A stretch of DNA of 64,000 nucleotides, taken from Streptomyces tanashiensis. Lineage in GTDB: Bacteria > Actinomycetota > Actinomycetes > Streptomycetales > Streptomycetaceae. Location of the stretch: the NCBI RefSeq assembly GCF_014648895.1, contig NZ_BMRZ01000019.1:62001-126000 (forward strand). The letters run 5' to 3'. Positions 52,040 to 60,330 of the stretch are shown here, piece after piece (the stretch's first letter is position 1; each line of letters starts with the position of its first letter). The position numbers and the translations under genes were made by a program. The notes beneath the pieces were generated by a model. The model did no database searches. It was given only the letters and a program-made list of their open reading frames with translations, and was not told the DNA's origin.

Positions 52040-52982
52040 TCCTCAGTCCGTGCGAACGCCCGCCCCGGGTCAGGGACAGGCCCACCACTCCCATAACGAG
52101 CAGAAGTTCCGCAGGGGTCGGGAGCCCGGGCAATCCGTTCAGATTGCGCGGGGACACACTATGCGACAGATCGGATGCGGTCCCGGAACTCGCACGGGCG
52201 TCCGGTACGGCGGAGAAGGTGTCCCGTTCCTCCAGGCCGCGCCAGTGCCCGAAGGGCCAGGCGATCACCACGGCACGCCCGACGATCTGGTCCTCCGAGA
52301 CGGTCCCGTGGTCCTTCTCGTCGAGGTGGTAGCGGGAGTCCGCCGAGTCGGAACGGTGGTCGCCGAGGACGAAGACGCGGCCCTGCGGGACCTTCACCTC
52401 GAAGGGGATCTTGGACGGCGGGTTCCCGGGATGCAGGTACGGCTCGTCGAGCGGCACGCCGTTGACGCTGATCCGCCCGTCCGCGCCGCAGCAGCGGACG
52501 GTGTCGCCGCCGACGGCGACGACCCGCTTGATGAGGTCCCGGTCGTCGGCGGAGGGCAGCAGCCCGATGAAGGTCAGGGCCTGCTTGGCCTGCTTGATGC
52601 CGATCGGGTCGTCGGCGGGCGGCGCGGTCTCCTGCTGGAGCCAGTTGCCGGGGTCCTGGAAGACCACGACGTCGCCGCGCTCCGGCCGGGAGCCGAACCA
52701 GGGCGTGAGCTTGTCGACGAGGACCCGGTCGTCGATGCGGATCGTCTGCTCCATGGAGCCGGACGGAATGACGAACGCCTGGACCAGGAAGGTCTTGAGG
52801 ACGAGCGCGATCAGCACGGCCACGGTGATCAGGATCGGGATCTCCCGGAGCGCGGAGCGCTGCCTGCGCCGCTTGACCTTGCGGGCCAGCTTGCGGCGCT
52901 CGGCACGCCCCGGCAGGGCGGCGCCCTGACCGGCGGCGGGGCCGTGGGCGGACCCGCCGGGCGGACGGCCCCGGCTACCCAT
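51993..52982 (-). CDS. sipX: Type I signal peptidase SipX
   Basis: 329 aa from the ATG at 52982 (GGAGCGGG upstream). A basic cytosolic tail, N-terminal anchor, Ser S76 in PSGSMEQTI, Lys K152 in IKRVVAVGGD, HRSDSADSR box, then a second hydrophobic segment near the C-terminus. The ATG lies eight bases inside the sipW 3' end, indicating translational coupling. Confidence 0.9.
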   Translation of the reverse strand: MGSRGRPPGGSAHGPAAGQGAALPGRAERRKLARKVKRRRQRSALREIPILITVAVLIALVLKTFLVQAFVIPSGSMEQTIRIDDRVLVDKLTPWFGSRPERGDVVVFQDPGNWLQQETAPPADDPIGIKQAKQALTFIGLLPSADDRDLIKRVVAVGGDTVRCCGADGRISVNGVPLDEPYLHPGNPPSKIPFEVKVPQGRVFVLGDHRSDSADSRYHLDEKDHGTVSEDQIVGRAVVIAWPFGHWRGLEERDTFSAVPDARASSGTASDLSHSVSPRNLNGLPGLPTPAELLLVMGVVGLSLTRGGRSHGLRSGCGGFGRRRTIRTR

Positions 52983-53814
52983 GGGGTCCCGCTCCGTGTC
53001 CGCCGGCCGGTGGGGCCGGTACGGCGTGGAAGGCATCGGTGCCGGGCACGGTGGACCAGCGGCCGAAGGGCCAGGCGATCCAGTCGGCGCGGCCGACGAC
53101 CCTGTCGACGGGGACCATGCCGCCGCCGGGGTTGCCCAGGTGGTCGCGGGAGTCGCTGGACTGGCTGCGGTGGTCGCCCATGACCCAGAGCCGGTCCTGC
53201 GGGACGACGATGTCGAAGGGGACCGCGGAGGGCCGGTCGCCGAGCATCACGTACCGCTCCTCGACGGGGACGCCGTTGACGGTGAGCCGGCCGTCCTTGT
53301 CGCAGCAGACGACCCGGTCGCCGCCGACGCCGACGACCCGCTTCACGAAGTCGGTCTCGTCGGGCTCCGCGAGCCCGAGGGCGGCCGCCCCGTCGTGCAG
53401 GAGCCCGGTGACCGGATTGCCCTGCGGCTGTTCCCGTACGAAGGAGCCGGTGCCGTCGAAGACGACGACGTCACCCCGGGCGGGCTCGCTGCCGAAACGG
53501 TACGCCAGCTTGTTCACGAGGATCCGGTCGCCGACCTGGAGCGTCGGCTCCATGGAGCGGCTGGGGATCAGGAACGGCTGGATCACGAAGTGGCTCAGGA
53601 GCAGCAGGAAGGCCACACAGGCGCCGCCCACGAGGGCGGTGCGGCGCCAGGAGGGGGCGCGCCCGGAGTCCTGGGAAACGCGCCCGGAGTCCTCGGCTAC
53701 GCGTCCGGCGTCCTCGGACGCGCGCGCGGAGTCGGCGGAAACGCGCGCGGAGCGCGACCCTTCCTCCGTGTCGGAAGAGGGGTCGCGCTCCGTGTGCTGT
53801 GCTTCGGTGTCCAT
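52975..53814 (-). CDS. sipW: Type I signal peptidase SipW
   Basis: 279 aa. An acidic tail with four heptad repeats (24-51), one membrane anchor (about 58-78), Ser S87 in PSRSMEPTL, Lys K158 in VKRVVGVGGD, and the HRSQSSDSR box. Unlike SipX/Y/Z no clear C-terminal membrane segment is seen. First sip gene after rplS (70 bases downstream). The name follows Streptomyces sip cluster order and does not imply the B. subtilis ER-type SipW. Confidence 0.9.
   Translation of the reverse strand: MDTEAQHTERDPSSDTEEGSRSARVSADSARASEDAGRVAEDSGRVSQDSGRAPSWRRTALVGGACVAFLLLLSHFVIQPFLIPSRSMEPTLQVGDRILVNKLAYRFGSEPARGDVVVFDGTGSFVREQPQGNPVTGLLHDGAAALGLAEPDETDFVKRVVGVGGDRVVCCDKDGRLTVNGVPVEERYVMLGDRPSAVPFDIVVPQDRLWVMGDHRSQSSDSRDHLGNPGGGMVPVDRVVGRADWIAWPFGRWSTVPGTDAFHAVPAPPAGGHGAGPHG
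53659..53742. repeat. Four 21-bp tandem repeats inside sipW
   Basis: Units at 53659-53679, 53680-53700, 53701-53721 and 53722-53742, with a degenerate fifth copy after. They encode heptads RVSQDSG, RVAEDSG, RASEDAG and RVSADSA (residues 45-51 back to 24-30). Located in the cytosolic tail ahead of the membrane anchor, outside the catalytic domain. Confidence 0.85.
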
Positions 53815-53883
53815 CGCTGGCAGAGCCTATCCGGCCTGCCTGTGCGAGGAGTCGGAAGCGGTGAGCGTGCCGGGAGCCGAGGC

Positions 53884-54234
53884 TCAGCGGTCGCGCTTCT
53901 CCTTGATCTTGGCAGCCTTGCCGCGCAGCTCACGCAGGTAGTAGAGCTTGGCGCGACGGACGTCACCGCGGGTCACGAGCTCGATCTTCTCGAAGATCGG
54001 GCTGTTCACCGGGAAGGTGCGCTCGACGCCGACGGAGAAGGAGACCTTGCGGACCGTGAAGGTCTCGCTGACGCCCGAACCCTGGCGGCGGATGACGACG
54101 CCCTTGAACTGCTGGATACGGGAGCGGTTGCCCTCGATGACGCGCACGTGGACGTTCACGGTGTCGCCGGGACGGAAGGCGGGGAGGTCGGAGCGGAGCG
54201 AACCCGCGTTGACCTGGTCGAGCAGGGAGGCCAT
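53884..54234 (-). CDS. rplS: 50S ribosomal protein L19
   Basis: 116 aa from the ATG at 54234, usual length for L19. Core motifs: FRPGDTVNVHVRVIEGNRSRIQQFKG, VERTFPVNSPIFEKIELVTRGDVRRAKLYYLR. A GAGGAAAGAG Shine-Dalgarno and an upstream hairpin precede it. Separated from trmD by 127 bases that contain a terminator-like structure, so probably transcribed on its own together with the sip genes. Confidence 0.97.
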   Translation of the reverse strand: MASLLDQVNAGSLRSDLPAFRPGDTVNVHVRVIEGNRSRIQQFKGVVIRRQGSGVSETFTVRKVSFSVGVERTFPVNSPIFEKIELVTRGDVRRAKLYYLRELRGKAAKIKEKRDR

Positions 54235-54250
54235 GGAGGTCTCTTTCCTC

Positions 54251-54272
54251 GCTGATGCCACAGGTCATCAGC
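54251..54272 (-). promoter_or_regulatory. Leader hairpin in front of rplS
   Basis: GCTGATG and CATCAGC form a 7-bp stem with an 8-nt loop, ending right at the GAGGAAAGAG ribosome-binding site of rplS. It is well placed for autogenous control by L19 or for protecting the 5' end, but no L19-binding motif is known to me here. Confidence 0.45.
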
Positions 54273-54295
54273 GGTACGTTCGAATGATTCGGAGC

Positions 54296-54355
54296 GTCGT
54301 CCGTTTCTGGCGGCGTCGTTCCCCCTGTGGCAGGGGCGCGCGCCGGACGGACGAC
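54296..54355 (-). terminator. Extended hairpin between trmD and rplS
   Basis: Outer arms GTCGTCCGT / ACGGACGAC (54296-54304 with 54347-54355), a second partly paired section and an inner CCCCTG / CAGGGG stem. It begins six bases after the trmD stop and likely terminates the rimM-trmD transcript. Confidence 0.6.
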
Positions 54356-54361
54356 AGCGGC

Positions 54362-55183
54362 CTATTCTTCCACGCCCTCGACCCTGCGCCAAAATCGGCC
54401 GCCGGGCTCGGGCGCCCACCCCATCATGGAGAGGATCTCGCGGTCCTTCTTGTCGAAGGCGGACGGGTCGCAGCGCTCGATGAGGTCGGGCCGGTTGGCG
54501 ACGGTGCGGCGGAAGGCCTCGTCACGCCTCCAGCGGGCGATCTTGCCGTGGTGCCCGCTGAGGAGGACGTCGGGGATGCCCCGGCCGCGCCACTCGGGCG
54601 GCTTGGTGTAGACGGGGCCCTCCAGCAGGTTGGCCATGGCGCCGGGGGCGAAGGAGTCGTCCCGGTGGGACTCGGCGTTGCCGAGGACGCCGGGCAGCAG
54701 ACGGGCGACGGCCTCGGTGACGACGAGGACGGCCGCCTCGCCGCCCGCGAGGACGTAGTCGCCGATGGAGACCTCGTAGACCGGCATCCGGGTCGCGTAC
54801 TCGTCCATGACGCGGCGGTCGATGCCCTCGTAGCGGGCCGGGGTGAAGATCAGCCAGGGCCGCTCGGAGAGCTCGACGGCGAGCTCCTGGGTGAAGGGGC
54901 GGCCGCTGGGGGTCGGGACGACGAGGACCGGTCCGTGCGCGCCGGCCTCGTAGCCGTCGGCGAGCGTCTGGTCGAGCGCGTCGCCCCAGGGCTCGGTCTT
55001 CATGACCATGCCGGGACCGCCGCCGTAGGGGGTGTCGTCGACGGTGTTGTGCCGGTCGTAGGTCCAGTCGCGCAGGTGGTGCACGTGGACGTCGAGCTGT
55101 CCGCGCGCGCGTGCCTTGCCGACGAGGGAGACGTTCAGCGGTTCGAGGTACTCGGGGAAGATCGTGACGACGTCGAGCCTCAT
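54362..55183 (-). CDS. trmD: tRNA (guanine-37-N1)-methyltransferase
   Basis: 273 aa. SPOUT knot motifs are present: MRLDVVTIFPEYLEPL, DTPYGGGPGMVMK, PARYEGIDRRVMDEY, EVSIGDYVLAGGEAAVLV, NAESHRDDSF. Methylates G37 of tRNAs to prevent +1 frameshifting. Start overlaps the rimM stop (ATGA). Confidence 0.96.
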   Translation of the reverse strand: MRLDVVTIFPEYLEPLNVSLVGKARARGQLDVHVHHLRDWTYDRHNTVDDTPYGGGPGMVMKTEPWGDALDQTLADGYEAGAHGPVLVVPTPSGRPFTQELAVELSERPWLIFTPARYEGIDRRVMDEYATRMPVYEVSIGDYVLAGGEAAVLVVTEAVARLLPGVLGNAESHRDDSFAPGAMANLLEGPVYTKPPEWRGRGIPDVLLSGHHGKIARWRRDEAFRRTVANRPDLIERCDPSAFDKKDREILSMMGWAPEPGGRFWRRVEGVEE

Positions 55184-55758
55184 GCCGTCTCCTCGCCGGA
55201 CTCGTCGCCGGAGGCCTCGCCGTCGTCCCGGGAGGAGACGATCTCGGCGCGGTCGTCGATCAGGCCGGGCGGCGGGTCGATCACGGCCCGCTGCTCCTCC
55301 AGGTCGATCTCGGTGACGATCGACGACACGAAGGGGATCATCAGCTCGGTGCCGTCGGGCCGCTCGACGATGAAGAGGTCCTGGGACGGCAGGTGGGAGA
55401 TCTCGGTGATCCGGCCGATCTCGGTGCCGTCGGCGAGGACGACGTCGAGGTCCATGAGCTGGTGGTCGTAGTACTCGTCCTCCTCCTCCGGCAGTTCCTC
55501 GGGGTCGACCTCGGCGATGAGGAGGGTGTTGCGCAGGGCCTCGGCGGCGTTGCGGTCGCGGACGCCCTCGAAGCGCAGCAACAGCTTGCCGCTGTGGACC
55601 TTGCCGGACTCGATGGTCAGCGGCCCGGCGGAGGCCGGGTCGGTGAGCAGTACGGCACCGGGGCCGAGCCTGAGCTCGGGCTCGTCCGTCCGCACCTCGA
55701 CGGTGACCTCGCCCTTGACGCCGTGGGCGCGGCCGACCCGCGCGACTACCAACTGCAC
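55180..55758 (-). CDS. rimM: 16S rRNA processing protein RimM
   Basis: 192 aa from the GTG at 55758 (start VQLVVARVGRAHGVKGEV, as in Streptomyces homologues; a longer frame to 55779 has no better start). N-terminal beta-barrel and PRC-barrel domain (YYDHQLMDLDVV, GRITEISHLPSQDLFIV, PFVSSIVTEIDLEEQRAVIDPP). Assists 30S head maturation with S19. An acidic tail ends the protein. A strong hairpin precedes it. Confidence 0.93.
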   Translation of the reverse strand: MQLVVARVGRAHGVKGEVTVEVRTDEPELRLGPGAVLLTDPASAGPLTIESGKVHSGKLLLRFEGVRDRNAAEALRNTLLIAEVDPEELPEEEDEYYDHQLMDLDVVLADGTEIGRITEISHLPSQDLFIVERPDGTELMIPFVSSIVTEIDLEEQRAVIDPPPGLIDDRAEIVSSRDDGEASGDESGEETA

Positions 55759-55798
55759 TGCTCCACACTCTCCTGTCACACAGCTCGTACGTACGACA

Positions 55799-55836
55799 AC
55801 GGGCCGGGGTGGGCTCTTCAGCCCTCCCCGGCCCGT
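55799..55836 (-). terminator. Strong hairpin between khpA and rimM
   Basis: Eleven outer pairs (ACGGGCCGGGG / CCCCGGCCCGT), a T-T mismatch, five inner pairs (GGGCT / AGCCC) and a CTTC loop. It lies 33 bases after the khpA stop and 40 bases before the rimM start, inside what is usually one ribosomal operon. Read as a full or partial terminator. Confidence 0.75.
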
Positions 55837-55869
55837 GCCGGCACAACTAAGGTGATGCTGCCGACCTGC

Positions 55870-56109
55870 TCAGCGGACCTGGTCCACGTCGACGAGGTCG
55901 ACGCGGATCCCACGACCGCCGATGGCACCCACGACGGTGCGCAGCGCACGCGCGGTGCGGCCGTTGCGGCCGATCACCTTGCCGAGGTCGTCGGGGTGGA
56001 CCCGGACCTCCAGCACGCGCCCCCGGCGCAGGTTGCGCGAGGCGACCTGCACCTCGTCGGGGTTGTCGACGATGCCCTTCACGAGGTGCTCGAGAGCCTC
56101 CTCGAGCAT
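55870..56109 (-). CDS. khpA: KH-domain RNA-binding protein KhpA
   Basis: 79 aa, essentially a single KH domain: VEVRVHPDDLGKVIGRNGRTARALRTVV with the GRNG loop at 47-50. Two bases after the rpsP stop, as in most Gram-positive genomes. Binds RNA, often with a Jag/KhpB partner, and influences cell division or small RNAs in other bacteria. Confidence 0.92.
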   Translation of the reverse strand: MLEEALEHLVKGIVDNPDEVQVASRNLRRGRVLEVRVHPDDLGKVIGRNGRTARALRTVVGAIGGRGIRVDLVDVDQVR

Positions 56110-56111
56110 GA

Positions 56112-56555
56112 TCAGGCCTCGGTCGACTCGGTGGACGCGGCCTCGGCCTCGTCCGCCTTCTTGTCGGCCTTCTTGGCCTTCGGGGTGATGGCCTCACCCT
56201 TGTCGTCGCCGCCCTCGAGGGTCTTCGCGAACTCGTCGAACGAGGCGCGCTTCGCCTCCTTCGTGGCGGGGACGAGCAGAGCCTTCTCGGGGGCCGGCAG
56301 ACCCTTGTGCTTCTGCCAGTCGCCGGTGAGCTTCAGGATGGCGAGAACCGGCTCGGTCGGCTGGGCGCCGACGGACAGCCAGTACTGCGCACGCTCGGAG
56401 TCGACCTCGATACGCGACGGGTTGTACGTCGGGTGGTAGAGGCCGATCTCCTCGATCGCGCGACCGTCACGACGGGTGCGCGAGTCGGCGACGACGATGC
56501 GGTAGTGCGGCTGGCGGATCTTGCCGAGGCGCTTGAGCTTGATCTTGACTGCCAC
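56112..56555 (-). CDS. rpsP: 30S ribosomal protein S16
   Basis: 147 aa from a GTG at 56555. Core S16 sequence: VKIKLKRLGKIRQPHYRIVVADSRTRRDGRAIEEIGLYHPTYNP. A Lys/Ala/Glu-rich tail beyond about residue 105 makes it longer than enteric S16, usual for actinomycetes. Head of the khpA/rimM/trmD group. A TTGGCT then TAGCTG pair 17 bases apart near 56680-56710 is a possible promoter. Confidence 0.96.
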   Translation of the reverse strand: MAVKIKLKRLGKIRQPHYRIVVADSRTRRDGRAIEEIGLYHPTYNPSRIEVDSERAQYWLSVGAQPTEPVLAILKLTGDWQKHKGLPAPEKALLVPATKEAKRASFDEFAKTLEGGDDKGEAITPKAKKADKKADEAEAASTESTEA

Positions 56556-56709
56556 TGGAGTGGTGTCTCCTGGTCTTGACGTGGTTGGGCACTTGAGATG
56601 CCACGTGGGGTTGCGGTACTCGGGTGCCCGATGGACGCGTCAGCCGGAGGAGAGAGGGGTCCTGTGCGACTGTCGAGTACAGCTAGCCATTGTGCCACAC
56701 CCAGCCGAC

Positions 56710-57303
56710 TCAGTTGGCGGCGCCCACGGTCTCCGGGATCCGGAAGGGCTTGCCGCAGCCGCCGCAGACGATCGGGGCCTGGGCGAGCACCGACGGCACC
56801 ACGCGCACGTTCCGCCCGCAGTCGCAGACGGCCTTGACGCGGACGCCGCCGCCCGAGGAGCCGTGGCGGGCGGCCGGTCCGCGGAAGGAGCGCTTGGTGT
56901 CGGCGGCCGTGGCGACCGTGTGCGCCTTGAGGGCGCGCTGGAGCCGCTCGATGGTGGGCCGGTAGCGCCGCCTGGCCTCGGGGTTGAGCGTGACCAGGGA
57001 GAAGCCGCTGCTGGCGTGGGGCTCCTCGGGATGGTCGAGGCCCATCTCCTCGGCGATCGCGAGGAATCTGCGGTTGTGGTAGCGGCCGGCGCGGGAGGTG
57101 TCGCGGACACCTCGGGCGGCGGCGATGCCGTGGACTGCCTCGTGGAGCAGTCGTTCGAAGGAGAGTTCGGCGCCGCAGGCGGACGAGGACTCTCCGATCA
57201 GGGACTCGGGCGCGGCAAGATCGGGCAGCTCGGGGTGGTGCCGCTGAATGTCGGCCCACGCCTGTGCCAGCTCTGCGGCGAGAACAGGGGGTGTCGTGCT
57301 CAC
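56710..57303 (-). CDS. SprT-like zinc protein with C-terminal zinc ribbon
   Basis: From the GTG at 57303 the frame gives 197 aa; a GTG at 57366 would give 218. A HExxH motif is present in LLHEAVHGIAAARGV, followed by a YHNRRFLAIAEEMGL segment typical of SprT/DUF45 folds. The C-terminus has two cysteine pairs (CDCGRN and CGGCGKPF) for a structural zinc. Likely a DNA-associated or house-cleaning metallopeptidase, but substrate and activity are unproven. No operon partner: 154 bases from rpsP. Confidence 0.72.
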   Translation of the reverse strand: MSTTPPVLAAELAQAWADIQRHHPELPDLAAPESLIGESSSACGAELSFERLLHEAVHGIAAARGVRDTSRAGRYHNRRFLAIAEEMGLDHPEEPHASSGFSLVTLNPEARRRYRPTIERLQRALKAHTVATAADTKRSFRGPAARHGSSGGGVRVKAVCDCGRNVRVVPSVLAQAPIVCGGCGKPFRIPETVGAAN

Positions 57304-57679
57304 GTCGCGTACAACGAGCCGGAGTGCCCCCGGGTTCCATTCCGGGGCATCCCAAATATTTTGCACGTACCCGTCAGTTGCCCTTGATGTGTCCCGACGC
57401 GGGCCAGTGCCCCGATCTGCGGAGAAGTCACGCAGAGAACGTCAAGTCGGTGTCTAGTGGCGCATACGCCCCGGCGCGTGGCCGCGGTGCGTGCGCCCCC
57501 GAGGGGGACGGCGCGGCCCGGGCGACCGTTGCGAGGACATTACCGGGTCGGGGCGCAAGGCGGCGCACCGCCCCTCCCCCGGGCGAATCCGTCCGGCGCG
57601 ACCACTGGACGCGGCCCGGGATGCGCAGTTCCCTGACTACGGGGGGCTGTCGTCCGAGCACGGATTGGGGCGCTTTTCC
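57304..57679. other. Divergent region between the SprT-like and methyltransferase genes
   Basis: 376 bases. An unusually AT-rich island (AAATATTTTGCA, near 57353-57364) is probably the promoter -10 region of the SprT-like gene if that gene starts at 57303; otherwise it would be coding. The remainder is GC-rich without a convincing ORF. The methyltransferase ATG at 57680 lacks a strong Shine-Dalgarno. No repeats of note. Confidence 0.4.
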
Positions 57680-58405
57680 ATGACACCTACGCTCGTCCCG
57701 CACCACCCCGCGCGCGACTGGGCCGAGATCCAGGAACGGATGCTGGTCCCGCTCTACGAGGCGGTCTACGACCACCTCGGTGTGGGCGCGGGCACCCGGC
57801 TGCTCGGCCTGGGCTGCGGCTCCGGCCTGGCCCTCCTGATGGCGGCGGCGCGGGGCGCGCGGGTGGCCGGCGCGGACCGGGACCACGCGCGCGTGGCGCT
57901 GGCGCGGGAGCGGCTGCCGGAGGGCGTCACGGTCACGGAGGAACCGCCCGAGGACCTCCCGTACGACGTGATCACGGCCTTCCACGCGACCAACGGGATG
58001 CTCCCGGGGCTCCGGTCTCTCACCCGTTCGGCCCAACCGGGCGCGGCGGTCGTCCTCGCCGGGTGGGGGCCGTCGGAGCGGTGCGCCACGGAACCGGTGC
58101 TGCGGGTGGCGGCCCGGCTCGCGGACCGCGCGCCGGCGCCGGGGCCCGACCTGGACGCAATGGTGGCCGGGGCGGGGCTCCGCCCTGTCGGCTCGGGCCG
58201 GGTGGCCTGCCCCTTCGGATACGCGGGCGAGGCCAGCGCGGTGCGCGGGCTGCTCTCCACGGGCGCCTTCGACGCGGCGGTCCGGGCGACGGACCTGTCG
58301 CAGGTGGAGAAGGAGATCGAGGAGGCGCTCGCCCCGTACGTCCGGCCGGACGGGACGGTGTGGATGCCGAACGTCTTCCGGTACGTCGTCGCCCGTGTGG
58401 CGTAG
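57680..58405 (+). CDS. Class I SAM-dependent methyltransferase
   Basis: 241 aa from the ATG at 57680. Motif I is LLGLGCGSG at 41-49, then AGADRDHARVALARERLP (motif II) and PYDVITAFHATNGMLPG. The C-terminal third resembles small-molecule methyltransferases; substrate unknown. It is the only plus-strand gene in the last 13 kb and ends five bases before the ftsH stop, without room for a terminator. Confidence 0.8.
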   Translation: MTPTLVPHHPARDWAEIQERMLVPLYEAVYDHLGVGAGTRLLGLGCGSGLALLMAAARGARVAGADRDHARVALARERLPEGVTVTEEPPEDLPYDVITAFHATNGMLPGLRSLTRSAQPGAAVVLAGWGPSERCATEPVLRVAARLADRAPAPGPDLDAMVAGAGLRPVGSGRVACPFGYAGEASAVRGLLSTGAFDAAVRATDLSQVEKEIEEALAPYVRPDGTVWMPNVFRYVVARVA

Positions 58406-58410
58406 GCCCT

Positions 58411-60330
58411 TCAGGACTCCTTCTTCAGGCGCGGGATGCCGGCCGCACGGTAGGCGGCCTCCTCCTCCAGGGTCTCGTTGGCGAGCAGGGCCTCGGCCAG
58501 GGCGTCCAGCTTGTCGCGGTGCTCGCGGAGCTGCCGCAGCGCGCTCTCGTAGCACTCGTCGACGATGCGGCGCATCTCCTCGTCGACGGTGTCGAGGGTC
58601 GCGGGGGCGGCCGAGAGCCCGTACGCCTGCTGGGCGTCGCTCGGGATGGCGGTGAGGCGGCCGACCCGCTCGCTCATGCCCCAGCGGCCCGCCATGCCCC
58701 GGGCGATGTTGGTGACCTGTTCCAGGTCGCTCTCGGCGCCGGTGGTGATGACGTCGAAGACGACCTGCTCGGCCGCCATGCCGCCGAGGGCGCCGATGAT
58801 CCGGCCCCGCAGGTAGTCCTCGGTGTAGGCGTACTTGTCGGCGTCGGGGGTCGAGAGGGTGACACCGAGGGCCCGGCCGCGCGGCACGATGGTGATCTTG
58901 CGGACCGGGTCGGCTCCGGGCTGGAGCATGCCGAGCAGGGCGTGGCCGCTCTCGTGGTACGCGGTCCGGCGCCGCTCCTCGTAGGGCATGACCAGGGGGC
59001 GTTCGGCGCCGAGCTGGACCTTCTCCAGGGCGTCGGACAGATCGGACTGGGTGACGGCCTTCTGGTCGCGCTTGACCGCGAGGAGGGCGGCCTCGTTGGC
59101 GAGGTTGGCGAGTTCGGCGCCGGTCATGCCCGGGGTGGTCCGGGCGACGTGCTCCAGGTCGACGTCCTGGGCGAGCGGGATCTCCCGGGTGTGGATCCTG
59201 AGGATGGCCTCGCGGCCGCCGCGGTCGGGCGGGTTGACGTGGACGATCCGGTCGAAGCGGCCCGGCCGGGTGAGGGCCGGGTCGAGCACGTCGGCGCGGT
59301 TGGTGGCGGCGAGGACGATGACGCCCTCGGAGCCGGTGAAGCCGTCCATCTCGGTGAGGATCTGGTTGAGGGTCTGCTCGCGCTCGTCGTGCCCGCCCAT
59401 CCCGGAGCCGCCGCCCCGGGCCCGGCCGATGGTGTCGATCTCGTCGATGAAGATGATCGCGGGGGCGACCTTGCGGGCCTCGGCGAACAGCTCGCGGACC
59501 CGGGAGGCGCCGACGCCGACGATCATCTCGATGAACCCGGAGGCGGAGGCCGAGAAGAACGGCACCCCCGCCTCGCCCGCGACGGCCCGGGCGAGCAGTG
59601 TCTTGCCGGTGCCGGGAGGGCCCGCGAGGAGTACGCCGCGGGGCATCCTGGCACCCATCTCGCGGTAGGCCTGCGGGTTCTTCAGGAAGTCGACGACGTC
59701 GTTGAGCTCGCCCTCGACCTCGTCGATGCCGGCGACGTCCTGGAAGGTGGTGCGCCGACCGCCCTCCAGCTCGACCGGCTTCGGCGGCTGCTTGCGGCCG
59801 AGCATGCCGCCCGCGCCGCCCATGCCCGCGCTCATCCGGCGGGCGATGAACACCCAGAGCACGACGAGCAGCAGCATCGGCGCCAGCGAGATCAGCAGGT
59901 TGACGAGGAAGCTGCGCTCCTTGACGACCGGCTCGGCCGTGACGACCACGTTCTGCTTGGTCAGCTGCGCCCACAGGTCGTCGTCGGCGAAGGCGGGCCG
60001 CTGGGTCTGGAACTTGGTGTAGTCGCCGTCGCCGTCGGGGACGGGCTGTTTGTTCTTCAGCTGCCCCTGGATCGCGTCGCCCTTGGAGTAGATCTTGGTG
60101 ACGTTCCCGGCGGCCACCTGCTTGTCGAACTCGGTGTAGGAGATGGTCGGCCCGTCGCCCTCGTTGAAGAACGACAGCACGATGTTGGCGAGCAGGTAGA
60201 CGACGAGCGCGGTGAGGATGAGGCTGCCCCAGGACCCCGGCATCCTCTTCTTCGGCGACGGGGGCGGCGGAGCCCCTTCCGAGCGCCAGGGCTGATCGGT
60301 CCGGTCGCGCGGGGGTACGGGGTTGGCCAC
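58411..60330 (-). CDS. ftsH: FtsH-family ATP-dependent zinc metalloprotease (variant pore loop)
   Basis: 639 aa from a GTG at 60330 with GAGGAG upstream. Two N-terminal membrane segments (about 36-56 and 143-163) flank an extracytosolic domain. AAA module: Walker A GPPGTGKT at 237-244, Walker B IIFIDEID, arginine finger RPGRFDR. Zinc site H459-E-xx-H463. The pore loop reads GFIEMIVGVG: the usual aromatic Phe of MFVG is I270. Otherwise it is a full FtsH. Streptomyces usually have another, more canonical FtsH elsewhere, so this is likely the second copy. Confidence 0.92.
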   Translation of the reverse strand: MANPVPPRDRTDQPWRSEGAPPPPSPKKRMPGSWGSLILTALVVYLLANIVLSFFNEGDGPTISYTEFDKQVAAGNVTKIYSKGDAIQGQLKNKQPVPDGDGDYTKFQTQRPAFADDDLWAQLTKQNVVVTAEPVVKERSFLVNLLISLAPMLLLVVLWVFIARRMSAGMGGAGGMLGRKQPPKPVELEGGRRTTFQDVAGIDEVEGELNDVVDFLKNPQAYREMGARMPRGVLLAGPPGTGKTLLARAVAGEAGVPFFSASASGFIEMIVGVGASRVRELFAEARKVAPAIIFIDEIDTIGRARGGGSGMGGHDEREQTLNQILTEMDGFTGSEGVIVLAATNRADVLDPALTRPGRFDRIVHVNPPDRGGREAILRIHTREIPLAQDVDLEHVARTTPGMTGAELANLANEAALLAVKRDQKAVTQSDLSDALEKVQLGAERPLVMPYEERRRTAYHESGHALLGMLQPGADPVRKITIVPRGRALGVTLSTPDADKYAYTEDYLRGRIIGALGGMAAEQVVFDVITTGAESDLEQVTNIARGMAGRWGMSERVGRLTAIPSDAQQAYGLSAAPATLDTVDEEMRRIVDECYESALRQLREHRDKLDALAEALLANETLEEEAAYRAAGIPRLKKES

